DNA from: Thecaphora thlaspeos
Taxonomy: Eukaryota > Basidiomycota > Ustilaginomycetes > Urocystidales > Glomosporiaceae
Direction of reading: 5' to 3'
DNA: 64,000 nt
NCBI GenBank assembly: GCA_900291925.1
Contig: UWYS01000010.1
Span: 772,901 to 836,900, forward strand
Positions 1 through 10,620 of the stretch are shown in pieces; position 1 is the first letter of the stretch, and each line of letters starts with the position of its first letter. The position numbers were made by a program, and so were the translations under genes. The notes under the pieces were generated by a model. The model had not been told where the DNA came from. It saw only the letters and a program-made list of their open reading frames with translations, and made no database searches.

Positions 1-1716
1 CTGTGCTCGACCGCCCAGGATTTTCCGCGAGATCAAGACGCGGCCGGTAGACCAACGCTACTCACACGACTTGCTCTCTTCTGGTGCAAGGGTCAGGTCA
101 ACAGCTAGGATGCTTGGCGGCGAGCTGAATGTCGGCACGCTGCGGCTCTGAAGCGTCCTCTCCCTCGTATCCTGCAGCGTTGATGCGATACGCCTGTGGC
201 GCCCTCGTAGGCCATATGAGGAGCCGCCGCTGGATCCAAGCGCGTGCCGGAGATATCCGCCCCAACTGTGCGAACGGCCATTGGTGCTGCTGCTGCCGCC
301 ACCGACGCCATCGTCGGATCCCTCGTGTCCGAGATCGCCGCCTCCGATAGCACCGCGAGGCGTTCCTGGGGCGGAAGCGGGCAATGTGCCCGCGGCGTCG
401 CCATAGGCTAGCCGCTGCTTGAGGATTTCAAAGTCGCCCGGCTTGATAAGGCTCTCATCGATCTCGACCAGCCCACTGAACTGGGCAAAGGACCACAGGA
501 TCCTTTCCGTTCCTGGCGCGATGAGATCGTTGTTGGGGTAGAGCGAGGCGCGTGCGCCGCCGGCGTTGCTTCCGCCCTGCTTGCGCATATCTTGGGACCA
601 GTCGTTGATCGAGTCGCGGAAGACGCTCTCCATTGTGTCGTTTTGCCCGAGCTTGTAGAAGTTTTCGTTGCCCCACGGGCTGTTCTGCGCTGCGTTTCGG
701 CTGACGGGCGTCGAGGGGCCTGATACGGATGCCGAGGCCGATGACGACGAGGAAGCCGACATTGAAGGGGCCGTGACGGCACCGCTGCTGTTGCTGCCCG
801 CGTCGAGCTTGAATGCTTCTGTGAGGTCTTGTGGCTGCGTCTGGGCGACTGACTTTTTGCGCGAGTGGCGATGGCTTGCCGAGATGGTGGCCGAGGTCTT
901 TCTGCCCGTGCCGAAAGTGGTGCCCGCCGCTGTGCGGTGCGTGCAAGCGGGCGAGGGCGAGGGCGAGGGCGAGGGCGTGATCCGGAGGCGTGCGAGTGCG
1001 TCCTGCGCCGGCGCGACCAGGCGTTGCTGTGAGGCGGCAGAGTCCAGAGTGGAGTGGAGCGGTGGGATGCCGATGCCGAGGCCGATGGCGACAGAGGCCG
1101 ACTTTGCACGGTGTCCCTGCGCCGCCTTTGAGGCCGAGTGGAAGTTTGCCCAGGGCGCAAATGACGTCGAGGCCGAGGACGAGGGAGCGCAAGGATGGGA
1201 CGGAGCGCGCGAGGCGCCGATAAGGCCCTTGCGCCCCGGGAGCTGCTCTCCGTCCATCTGGCGGAGGAGGGCTTTGGAGCGGCGGGAGCGAGTGAGTTGG
1301 CCATCTGGCGTGTAGGCCGAGGGAGCTGATATGCATGCTGCTGCTGCAGAGTTCCTGTGCGGCCATGCGACTGCGCGTACATCTACACTCTTTGCCTTGT
1401 TGGTGTGGGATCTGGCAAAGGGCTGGTTGGAGACCACACGGCGACCGGCGGGAGGATGGGCGGGTGCGTGGGAGGGTGAGGCATGGCCAGTCAAGGCGGA
1501 GGAGGACGAGGACGAGGCAGCGGGGTGGTTCGAGGGAAGGTGGCTGCTTGGGAAGGCGGCGGTGTGGGGTACTGGCTGTGTGTGGGTGACCCTTGGGTTG
1601 GTGTTGGTAAAGGTGATTGTGCATAGAAAGTCCTGACCAGCGAAGAAGGAGGAGTGGTGGGGCTTGACCGTTACGCTGAGCGCCGAGCTGTAGTGCGATG
1701 AGGCTGCTATGGCCAT
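1..1716 (-). CDS. RGP1: Rgp1-like protein, 5' part (partial, runs off the window)
   Basis: Minus-strand reading frame whose best start is the ATG at 1714-1716. The open frame extends upstream to 1971, but that extra part is low-complexity and overlaps the shared promoter. After the start comes a beta-rich segment with SSFFAGQDFLCTITFTNT, typical of the arrestin-like N-terminus of Rgp1. A long Ser/Pro/Ala-rich linker follows, then a second conserved block (ERILWSFAQFSGLVEIDESL, then KPGDFEILKQRLAYGD). In yeast Rgp1 pairs with Ric1 as the exchange factor for the Golgi Rab Ypt6; that role is inferred here from family resemblance. The frame meets TAG at 58-60, but a strong GTGAGT donor sits at 65-60 and the window edge reads CACAG on this strand. 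I therefore read 65-1 as an intron, with the C-terminal exons outside. About 550 residues are visible. It is divergent from RFC1. Confidence 0.72.
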
Positions 1717-2088
1717 GGCTGGTGGTGGTGGTGGTGGTGAGGAAGACGACCAGAAAGCAGTGCGCTCCAACTCAGAGAGGCGGCCGCTGTCCGTCGGCGT
1801 GCACGCACGGGTGGCCTGAGCGCAAGGCACGTGACAAAGCGCCGCCACTCTCCGACTCCCGAGCGCAGCCACTGCCGCAGCCACTGCCGCAGCCACCGTT
1901 ACGTGATCGAGTACCGCACAGGCTCGGCTCCGCGTGCGCTGTGGTCCAGAGAGCGCTGCTCCCGTAAGCACGAAAGCACAGCGCGCGCGCCCGGTCCACC
2001 TCTTCTGCCAGCCACCACCATCGCCAGCCGTCGCCAGCCGTCGCCACCGCCACCGCCACCGCCACCGTCGCGCTCCCCCACCCTAGCA
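1717..2088. promoter_or_regulatory. Shared divergent promoter of the Rgp1-like gene and RFC1
   Basis: About 370 bp separate two divergent start codons, so both promoters must lie here. The stretch contains a GCCGCAGCCACT tandem repeat near 1864-1896, a GCGCGCGC run near 1981 and a CCACCGCCACCG run just before the RFC1 start. No clear TATA box is seen on either side, which suits housekeeping promoters. Confidence 0.5.
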
Positions 2089-5000
2089 ATGCCTCCCAGG
2101 AAGCCCACTGCCGGGCAGCCTCTGCCAAGGGGTCAAGCCTCCCTCCAGAGCTTCTTTGGCGCCAAGCCACCCTCAAGCGGCAGCCAGGCCAACACCCCTT
2201 CCTCCAACAAGCCCGCCGCAACTCAGCCCTCCCCTTCCCCTCCCGTCTCCTCGTCCGTCATACTACAGGTGACAGACAGGATCACCGTACGCGCTTCTCC
2301 GCGCAAGCACATCCCAAAGCCAGAGCCCTCCTTCGCCTCGGCCTCCACCACCGCCCGCGGTTCAAATCGCTCCCACCCCCTCGTCCTCGACGACTCCGAC
2401 CTCTCGGACGACGACAACGCCATGCCACCAGCGCCATCGCCCCCATCCCCCAAGCCCTCTACCGCCCCACGCGCCTCGGCCGCCAGCGTAGGCGCAAAGC
2501 GAAAGTCCCTCGCAGCGAGCCGGGATAGCGACGATGACGACGACGACGACGACCAAGACTTCCACCCAGAGCCAAAGCCAAAGAAGCCCGCAACCTCGCG
2601 CACCACCACCGCGCACAGAAAGCTCATCTCCGACTCGGACCCAGACTCGGAAGACATGCACCACGCACCTGCACCAAAGTCCAAGCCAAAGCCCAAGCCA
2701 AACTGGAAACAGATCGCCGCAACGAGGGCAGCTGGCCCCTCCGATCCTGGCTCAAAGGAGATCCCCAACGGCCAGCGAAACTGCCTCGCCGGGCTCACCA
2801 TCGTCTTTACCGGAGAGCTCTCATCGCTCAGCCGAGACGAGGCGCAGGACCTCGCCAAGCGCTACGGCGCCCGCATCACCTCCGGCCCCTCGTCCAGGAC
2901 GTCGTACGTCGTCCTCGGCCAAGGCGCCGGCGCCAAAAAGGTCGAGATGATCAAGAAGAACAAGATCCCAACCCTCGATGAAGACGGCTTCCTCGACCTC
3001 ATCGCCACCCGCGGCGCCGGCGAGCTTGACGAAAAGGCGAAAAAGAAGATTGCCGAAGAGGAGAAAAAGGTGCGCGAGACGGCAAAGGCCATGGCCGCCG
3101 CCGTCAAGGAGGCGCCCGAGGACCTCAGCAACGCCCTCTGGACCACGAAATACGCCCCCAAATCGATCAAGGACCTCGCCGGCAACAAGTCCGCCGTCGA
3201 CAAGCTTCAGGCCTGGCTCAAGGCTTGGCCTGCGTCGTTCAGGTCCAACTTTACGAAGCCCGGCCCGCACGGCATCAATGTCTACCGCGCCCTCCTCCTC
3301 TCCGGTCCGCCGGGCATCGGCAAGACGACTTCGGCCCACCTCACCGCCAAACTCGAGGGCTACACGCCGATCGAGTTCAATGCCAGCGACACACGCAGCA
3401 AGAAGCTGATCGAGTCGATGATCAAGGACACGATCGACAACAAGTCGCTCGACGGCTGGTACAGCGGCGGCGGTGGCCGGATGATCGGGACGTCGGACGT
3501 CCGCATCACTCATCGCACCGTCCTCATCATGGACGAGGTCGACGGCATGTCCGGGGGCGACCGCGGCGGCATCGGCGCCATCAATGCGCTTATCAAAAAG
3601 ACAAAGGTCCCCATCATCTGCATCTGCAACGACCGCAAGGCACAGAAGATGCGGCCCCTCGAAAACACGACGGGCAACCTCACCTTCCGCAAGCCCGACG
3701 CCGGCGCGGTCAAGTCGCGCATGCTCTCGATCGCCTTCCGCGAGAAGCTCAAAGTCCCCGGCGAGGTCATCGGCCAGCTGATCGAGGCGGCCCAGGGCGA
3801 TATCCGCTCGGTCATCAACATGCTCTCGACCTGGAAGCTCAGCAGGAGCACCATGGACTTCGACGAGGCCAAGCAGCTCGGGCTCGAGAACGCCAAGCCG
3901 GGCATGCACACGCCCTTTACCCTCTATAGCGAGCTCTCGTCGCCCTATATGTTCAGTCAGACGAGCAGGAAGACGCTCAACGACAAGACCGAGCTCTACT
4001 TCCAGGACCACTCCTTTGTCCCGCTCATGGTTGCCGAGAACTACGTCAAGAGCCGACCGGTCAGGGCGGCGAGGGAGGCCGACAGCGAAAGACTGAAGGG
4101 CCAAAAGCACCTCGAGCTGCTTCGCAACGCGGCCGAATCCATCTCGGACGGCGACATGATCGACCGCATGATTCACGGGTCGGAGCAGCATTGGAGCCTG
4201 ATGCCGCTCCACGCCATCGCCTCGACGGTTCGACCGTGCTCGTTCACCTACGGCGCGACCGAGGGCGGCTTCCCCGGCTTCCCCTCGTGGCTGGGCCAGA
4301 ATTCGAAGCAGCAACGCCTATCGCGCGCCGTGGTAGACCTCCAGGCGAGGATGAGGCTGAGCTGCTCCGGAAGCAGGCACGATGTCAGGCAGCACTACCT
4401 CCCGACGCTGTGGCCGATGCTGATCGATCCGCTCGTCGACAAGGGCGTCGATGGCGTCGAAGACGTGATTCAGGTCATGGACGACTACTACCTCGGGATC
4501 GAGGATCGCGAGGCCATCCTCGAGCTCGGCGTCGAGCCAAACAACGCCGAGACGGTCGTCAAGAGGATTCCGGCTACCGTCAAGGCCGCCTTCACCAGGA
4601 AGTGAGTATCGCGTGTCATTGTCGCCGCCTGTTGCCGCTCTGTTCTGGTCCAGGCATGAGGAGCTGAAGGATCGCTTACCTCGTTTGAACCTGCCCGTCT
4701 CTCTGCACGCTCTCGTCGCTACCGTGTCGATAGGTACAACGCGGCAAATCAGTACGTGCAGCTACGCGTCCATTCCCATTCTCACTCCCGCCCTGCTATG
4801 TCCCATTTCCCGCTAACCCTCTCGCTGCTCTCTGTCTCCCTCTCGTGTCCTCTACCTCTCTGTCTCTCTCACTCACCGCGCTCTCCCGTGTCGGCAGCCC
4901 GATCGCGTTCTACAAGGGCGTCGAGACCGGTAGTAAGGCCAAGCAACTCAAAGGCGAGCCGGCACCAGACCTCGAAGATGTCGTTGAGGTAAGTTCGCTC

Positions 5001-5390
5001 CCTCTTTTTCGCCTTTTCTTGCCCGTCGTTTGTTCGAGCAAGCGGGACTGACAGGGGAGTGTTTTTTTGTTTTTGTTTTTTCTGAACTCGACGCTGTTGC
5101 ATTTCGTGCTGTCACAGGAGGATGAGGTACCTGACGAGGTCGAAGAGGGCGATGAGGGCAGCGATGACGACATCTCCAAGGTACGTCTGGCTCCTATCAC
5201 CTTTCCTTTCACATGCTCGATCGACCTCCCTCTACTGCGCTGCATGGACGATCCGGATCTGACGTCTTCTTCCTCGCCTCTGCTCTTTCCTCATTTGGGA
5301 TCGTGGCTGCAGGACAAGATGGTCAAAAGACCAAAGACGACGGGGAAAACAGCGGCTGGCGCCAAGTCAAAGGCCAAGGCTAAGAAATAA
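2089..5390 (+). CDS. RFC1: Replication factor C subunit 1 (clamp-loader large subunit)
   Basis: Large subunit of the PCNA clamp loader, acting in the nucleus. Exons by eye: 2089-4601, 4734-4751, 4898-4988, 5118-5180, 5313-5390, giving about 920 residues. The start is the ATG opening MPPRKP; the open frame runs upstream to 1831 but without conservation. Visible parts: a perfect PIP box QASLQSFF at residues 16-23; an acidic, Ser-rich, disordered linker; a BRCT domain around 228-306; an AAA+ module with Walker A GPPGIGKT at 406-413 and Walker B IMDEVD with D482/E483; then the RFC1 C-terminal helical domain and a Lys-rich nuclear-targeting tail. Splicing is supported because the joined frame gives AFTRKYNAANHPIAFYKG, as expected after the conserved AFTR motif. 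The four introns use GTGAGT, GTACGT, GTAAGT and GTACGT donors and are clustered at the 3' end. Exon 2 is only 18 nt. Confidence 0.93.
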
Positions 5391-5950
5391 GTCGGCTTCA
5401 GTTGCTGTCTTGAGATGCAGCCGTGGTAGGATCGACAAAGGAAGGAGGGTTTTTCTCAATACCAGATCAACATCTATACGAGAAGACGTGTGGGTGGCTT
5501 GTCCTTATTGTCGAGAAGATACGGTGGAATAGGGTATATTCTTTGCCTTTAATGACAATTTAGGGCTGCGAATGGATCGCGATGTGGGAATTCTCTTGGA
5601 TCTCGTGGCGGAGGGAATGAATTTCGACGTGATATTCTCTTGGATCTCAGAGTGGTCGATGAGTCGATACGTGCAGACAAAGCTGATGGTGGGGGGAAAG
5701 AGACAATGGTGGTGGTGGTGGTTCAGCTAACCTCTCCATGTTTTATTGCACAAGGGTCACCATGTGTCGTTGTGAGTTTAGAATGGATTTGAGTGGAGGT
5801 AGATGACATGTCAGCAGCAAGGGAGGAGAGAGAGAGAGGAACAAGGACAAGGACAAAGAGTGTAGAGGATCAAATCACAAAGAGATGGTCTGGACTCAAA
5901 ATTTTCCCGGTCTGCTGTTAGGGGTTGGATGAGTGTAGATGTGGATGGTA
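5391..5950. other. Intergenic, 3' flank of RFC1
   Basis: No gene seen. The stretch holds two short similar segments reading TTCTCTTGGATCTC (near 5591 and 5635), short GGT and GA runs, and a gradual loss of CpG toward the depleted block that follows. Confidence 0.4.
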
Positions 5951-8900
5951 CAAGTAACAATGGCACTGGTTAGCTAGCCCTGATGCCCACACTCCAAGTA
6001 ACATTGGCGCTTGTCACTCATCTTGCCTGAGTGCTGTAAGAATATGCACAGCCAGAGACCTACATATAGAAGATCCAGGTGTGGCAGCTTTTCCTTCCCA
6101 AAATCCTATTGTTCTTGCCCAAACGAGCCTGTTTGACAGTAGCATGGTCAACTTGCAGGTAGCCCTCCTAGCTTACTTCAAGAGTTGCCATGTGTTGTCT
6201 CATTTCTGCAATGCTTTTGAGAAGTTGACAACAAGATGTACAATGGTTCTGAGATGACAGATGGATGGTGTCTTTGACACTACTACAAAAATGACTTCAA
6301 TACAGACCATTACTGGAGCAACAGCTACCACCATGGGAGCAGGCAACAAAAATGGTACCATGGCTGCCATTACTTTCTTTCTACAGCTAGCATCCTTTGT
6401 GCAGTTGTAGAAAGAAAGGATGAGTCCATCAAGCAGAGGAGCAATGGAACTGGTGTAGTTGCAACTGTCAAATCCAGTTTCTTCATTGTGGAGCTAGTCC
6501 ATCCATCACTCAATTTGACATTACAAGTTGTGCTGCTCAATTCATTGTCTGATGCCTTGATGGCAAGGTGCATTGTGGAGCAGAGGAATGCTGTGTCACA
6601 GTTGGCCAGCATGGACAGCAACTTGCTCTTGGGCAAGCAAGTCTCTCATCAGAAGACAGAGACTTACTGTCATAAGACCAAGTTGCTGGGGAACAGCCAG
6701 CGCAGGGCAATGGCAAAGACAACCATGCATGACGGGCAAACGGTGTGGCCAGAGCTGGACACAGGCCAGGTATTGGGGAGGACCATTGGGGCAAGGGCTA
6801 TTGTTACAAGGGTGCAACCTCCAGGCAGCAGGATATGAAGGCAAGGTGGCCACTTGTATATATAGCTGAGCCAATCTAGGGACAAGGACTGGATCTGGCA
6901 TCTAGTCTAGTCAATAGACAGTTGTTACAAGCTTGCCACATTGCCTGTGGAGAGCCTGACAATGCATTACTAGCAACACCACAACTGTCAACATACATTG
7001 CAACATTGATACAGACCCCACCACCTTCCCCACACACACAATGCGCTTGCAAATGGTGCCTGCAAGCATCACCAGCTGAACTAGACTGCCACTGAATATT
7101 GCTCTGCCCTCTGATGTGGGCACCAAAGCAGCAACGGCCCTTGAGCAAGAACGACTTCCTCAACAGGGAGCAAGTAGGCCTGTAGACTTTCTCCCAATCA
7201 AGCAAGTTGCTGCGCCCAACAACCACTGCCATTACATGCTGTTCCTCCTTCATCCACTTGCTGCCTGGGCCCCTCAAGCCCACCTGAGCCTCCTCCAAAT
7301 CTTTGGCCTCTGTGGAGATTGGTTTCTAGCACTGACAGCCAAGTGCAATGACTCAGGTATCCAAGGATTGCCCACAACAATTTCGGGGTTCCCTGTTATA
7401 AGAGACCTGTAGATCCCAGTCTGGGCATGTCCAATGCCAAGATCAGAAAATTTCAATCATTTGGAGACATTGAGTCTCAATTGTTGAGCGTGAAGCAATA
7501 AGCACCTAGGATGAAATCAAATTGCGGCACAGCAAAAAAAAAAAAAAAAAAAAAAAAGTTTAATGCTCCCCAACCTTGCAGCTTTGAGATTTTGATGACT
7601 TCTTCTAGAACACCACATGGTGAATTTGATTCTGAGACTTTCCAGATTGATTCCACTCCACTCTCCTGGTTGGACCCAGCTCAATGTTATTGATAGCTCT
7701 GTTGAGCTTGGGGCTGATGCTATTGGCAAGTTCTTAGGTGTGGCCCACAGGGACTTGAGGATACTGCAGAAGTGGCTGCAGGCTAGGTAGGGGCTTGCAG
7801 GAGAGGCCAAGGGCAATTGGGTGTCAACAGCATACCTTGCTATCTAGAAGACAGTATAGTACATTTGACAAGGGAAGCTGTAGGGCCCACAGCTTTTTCT
7901 CTACTACTTATGGACCAAGCAACTCCCACAGGGGGGCCACCCAGCCTCCCCAGGTCAAGCCCTACCTTGCACATCAGCCAAACAGGCCTTCCCTGTATTC
8001 CCATGGCTGCAGTCAGCTTGCCTCTAGAGCCAGAGGGGGAGTGCCCCAAGCCTGGTTGGTACTCAACAGGGGCTGATAGGTTGGCCAGGCCCAATTGGTC
8101 CCTGCACATGGCCAGCAGGGTTGTAATACAAGTTGCACCCTTAGCTGAACCTTGATGAAGTACTGTATGGCTTTGCGCTGCTCTTTGTCTGCAATGTAGT
8201 AGGGCAAGCATCTTGTTCCCCCCCCCCCCTGACAGGAGTAAGTTTAGCTTTGAACATGGTGTTCTCAGCAAAGGGAAATATTTTACCAGCAGCAGTGGTG
8301 GCAGTTTCAAGCTGTTGCTTGGCTGGTGTGGTGGGAGTCCAAGAAGTGGCTGGGTGCAGACTTGGGTGGAGATCACTGCTGTGGGCATGAGATGGCCCAG
8401 CTGCTGTCACACTATGCAACTGGTGCAATGCAGGTGAAGCCCCTTTGCCACTGGGCTGAATGGCATACAGCTGGTTGCCAGGCACCTCAAATTGGTGGTG
8501 GTAGGCCTTGGCAGGTGGAGTGTGCAGATGAGGGTGGACATCTAAAGGGTGCAAAGCAAGCCAGGCAGCTTTGTTGCTTGTGTCCCTAGGGGAGCAAAGG
8601 GGGGTGCACTCCCTCATCTCTATTGTGGATGTATTTGGGTGTAATGTTGTGTGAGCCTTGCAAGGCATGATGGAGGTCATGAGGAAGGTTGAAGGGCCCA
8701 AACCAATCTTCCAGTTTGGCTTTTGCCTGCTCCTGTATCTCTGACAGATGGTAAGGAGGCAGGCTGGCTACCTGGGCAACAGAGACAAGGATGATTACGA
8801 GAATGCAGTGGAAGAGCATGATGGGCAGGTGAAATGACAGGTGGCTTCAGTGGATGGCTGTGGGTGGCAGAGTGAAGAGCAGAGAGAGAGTGTAGTTGGG

Positions 8901-8990
8901 AGTACAATTGAAAGCAAAGTTGGGAGTGGGTTGTGGGAGGCTTGCAGCTTTATTTGCAGTCTCCTTATGATCCTCCAAGCTGACTAAGAA
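5950..8990. mobile_element. CpG-depleted degenerate transposon block, copy 1
   Basis: Roughly 3 kb of near-50% GC DNA with only about 16 CpG dinucleotides and abundant TpG/CpA, unlike the CpG-rich flanks. CpG returns abruptly after about 9000. Positions about 6600-7230 match about 58320-59000 closely; the stretch around 6890-6990 is almost base-for-base identical to 58645-58745. No intact protein frame is recognisable: all frames are short and I see no transposase or reverse-transcriptase motif. A 24-A tract lies at 7534-7557 and a poly-C run near 8218-8230. The pattern fits an old mobile element decayed by C-to-T change at methylated CpG. The element class is unknown. Confidence 0.6.
7534..7557 (+). 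repeat. Poly-A tract (24 A)
   Basis: An uninterrupted run of 24 A inside the CpG-depleted block. It could be the tail of a retroposed element inserted in plus orientation, or simple slippage. No target-site duplication was identified around it. Confidence 0.6.
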
Positions 8991-9225
8991 GGATGGATAA
9001 GGCACGGCTTACTCTCGAGACCCTGCTCTGCTCCCCCACCACCACAAGAGGCAGAGAGAGCATGCTGGCAAAAAGACAATCTCCGAAAAAGGAAAGCAAG
9101 ACTGAAGGGGGCATCGTCTCCTGATTGATGTTCACCCATTGTTAGCAATGCTCCGTTGAGGAGCTCCGATGCAAGCAGCCACATATCCTTGAACCTTTAT
9201 ACATTAGCGTGGAAAAGAGCTAGAG

Positions 9226-9430
9226 TGCGTCACGTGGCGACGCGGCGTGGGCGTCTGGGCGCCGCCGGCCACCCATCTTGCCACGTAGCTCGCCTGCCTC
9301 ACGGCGTCTGCGCTCGTTTGTCCCGCTCCGGCGGGCTGGGAGCCTCCCCGAGCTCAGAGGCCTTTCTGGCCTTCTGCCGCAATCCTATGCTATGTCTCTT
9401 GTTGTGTGGTCGGTTGGAGCCGGGACGTGA
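9226..9430 (+). repeat. Interspersed repeat R1, copy a
   Basis: A unit of about 205 bp opening GCGTCACGTGGCGACGCGGC and ending near GGTTGGAGCCGGGA. It matches 37708-37892 on the same strand and 39699-39898 on the other along nearly the whole length, with further degraded copies at 21372-21441, 23208-23482 and 27611-27700. There are no terminal inverted repeats and no coding capacity. It is a MITE-, SINE- or solo-LTR-like unit of undetermined class. Confidence 0.75.
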
Positions 9431-10620
9431 TTTTAATATGAAGCCGATAAGAGACTCGGACATGGTCTGCGTGGTGTTGTCTCAGGGTCGCACCTCAGGG
9501 TGGGATTGCCGCTTGACAGAAAGACTGTTGTTGGCCCGACCAGCGTCGCCCCCTGTGCACAGCATCGCCCCTGTCTGAGACTGTTGAGAGGAGAGGAAAG
9601 CCCGAGGGGCGGGCGTAGATGATGGGTAGCTACATGGGGAGCTGAACAAAAAAGATTGTCGGGCGCATGTTCACGTGCGCGCCGGACGCCAGTTTGTCGA
9701 CGTAGCAGCCCCCCCCACGTCTCCGATCTCGTCACCCTCTCCTCCACCATCTCCTCTTCCTGTCGTCTTTGTCGACACACCGGCAGTCATTCTTTTGCCC
9801 TCTCCCAGAGTTCGGCAACCCATCTCTCTCTCTCCATCCTAAGCTCTGTTTCCCCTCTCTTGTCTGTGCTGGTCGTCGGCGAGTTGGTTTCAGAGGCCCG
9901 TGTTCGTCATGGATAGATAGAATCGAAGCCTGTGCACCGCGTCGGGCTTGTTCTCGGCCGAGCAAAAACGAGCTGTCCAACACCGCCGCGCATCTTGAAG
10001 CGTCCCTCTTGCCTCGTCGCGTCCACTTCATGCCCCCTCTCTCTCTCGCCCGAGTTGGTTCCCTGTCACGAGGCCGTGCTGTGCTGTGAGGAGATGGTGG
10101 TACTCCGACGAGTGGGCCTCCGGATGGGGCCCTGCACGTGCTACCATTCCATCGTCTGAAGCGACTAAACGTCGAGCCTTTCGATAGAGAGCTTTCACTC
10201 GATCCAAAAGGAGCGTAGGCACCAGTGCTCGCACACGACCAGACGGATCTTTCCCATTGTTTTCCAGTCTCTAGACATATCGGCCGAGTGTTGAGTCTGT
10301 GTATAGACATGATTTTGAGTCCGATGAAAGGATCACGATGCAGAGGGAGATATGTACATTCGGCGTGGCCTGGCGTATCTACATAAGTGCCCATGGGGAA
10401 ATGAGGCGGTAACATAGCTAGCATCGGCGCTGGTTGGTATCGAGGAGGAACAAGGAGATGCAGCGCGAATGAACAAGACCCGGGTGGTGTGGTGAGCGGA
10501 GGGTGCGTCGCCTTTTTCGGGAAAGGGTGGGTGCCGACGGCAACGACGAAAAGACAATATCTACAAATTCCTCGGGATCGGAAGAAAGACGAAAGGGGGG
10601 GGGAGGGATGCGCATCAACC
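9431..10620. other. Intergenic, 3' side of the Ca2+-ATPase gene
   Basis: About 1.2 kb with no supported gene. Open frames here have irregular composition and no recognisable domain. The segment 9720-9870 is CT-rich. The distal part probably carries the 3' UTR of the ATPase gene, which ends at 10621. Confidence 0.35.

Noticed and set aside
408..1624. Overlapping minus-strand frames of 324 and 389 codons within the Rgp1-like gene
   Set aside because: Arg/Pro/His-rich alternative frames of the same strand; the Rgp1 motifs are in the other frame.
2821..4314. A minus-strand frame of 497 codons opposite RFC1
   Set aside because: Antisense of the conserved AAA+ region; composition is typical of an antisense frame and no family is recognisable.
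6488..6838. A 116-codon frame in the CpG-depleted block as a transposase remnant
   Set aside because: The related frame at 58258-58533 is similar only because the DNA is; no transposase, integrase or zinc-finger motif is visible in either, so no protein class is claimed.
9732..10424. A minus-strand frame of 230 codons downstream of the Ca2+-ATPase gene
   Set aside because: No domain, signal peptide or paralogue; composition resembles non-coding CT-rich DNA read in antisense.
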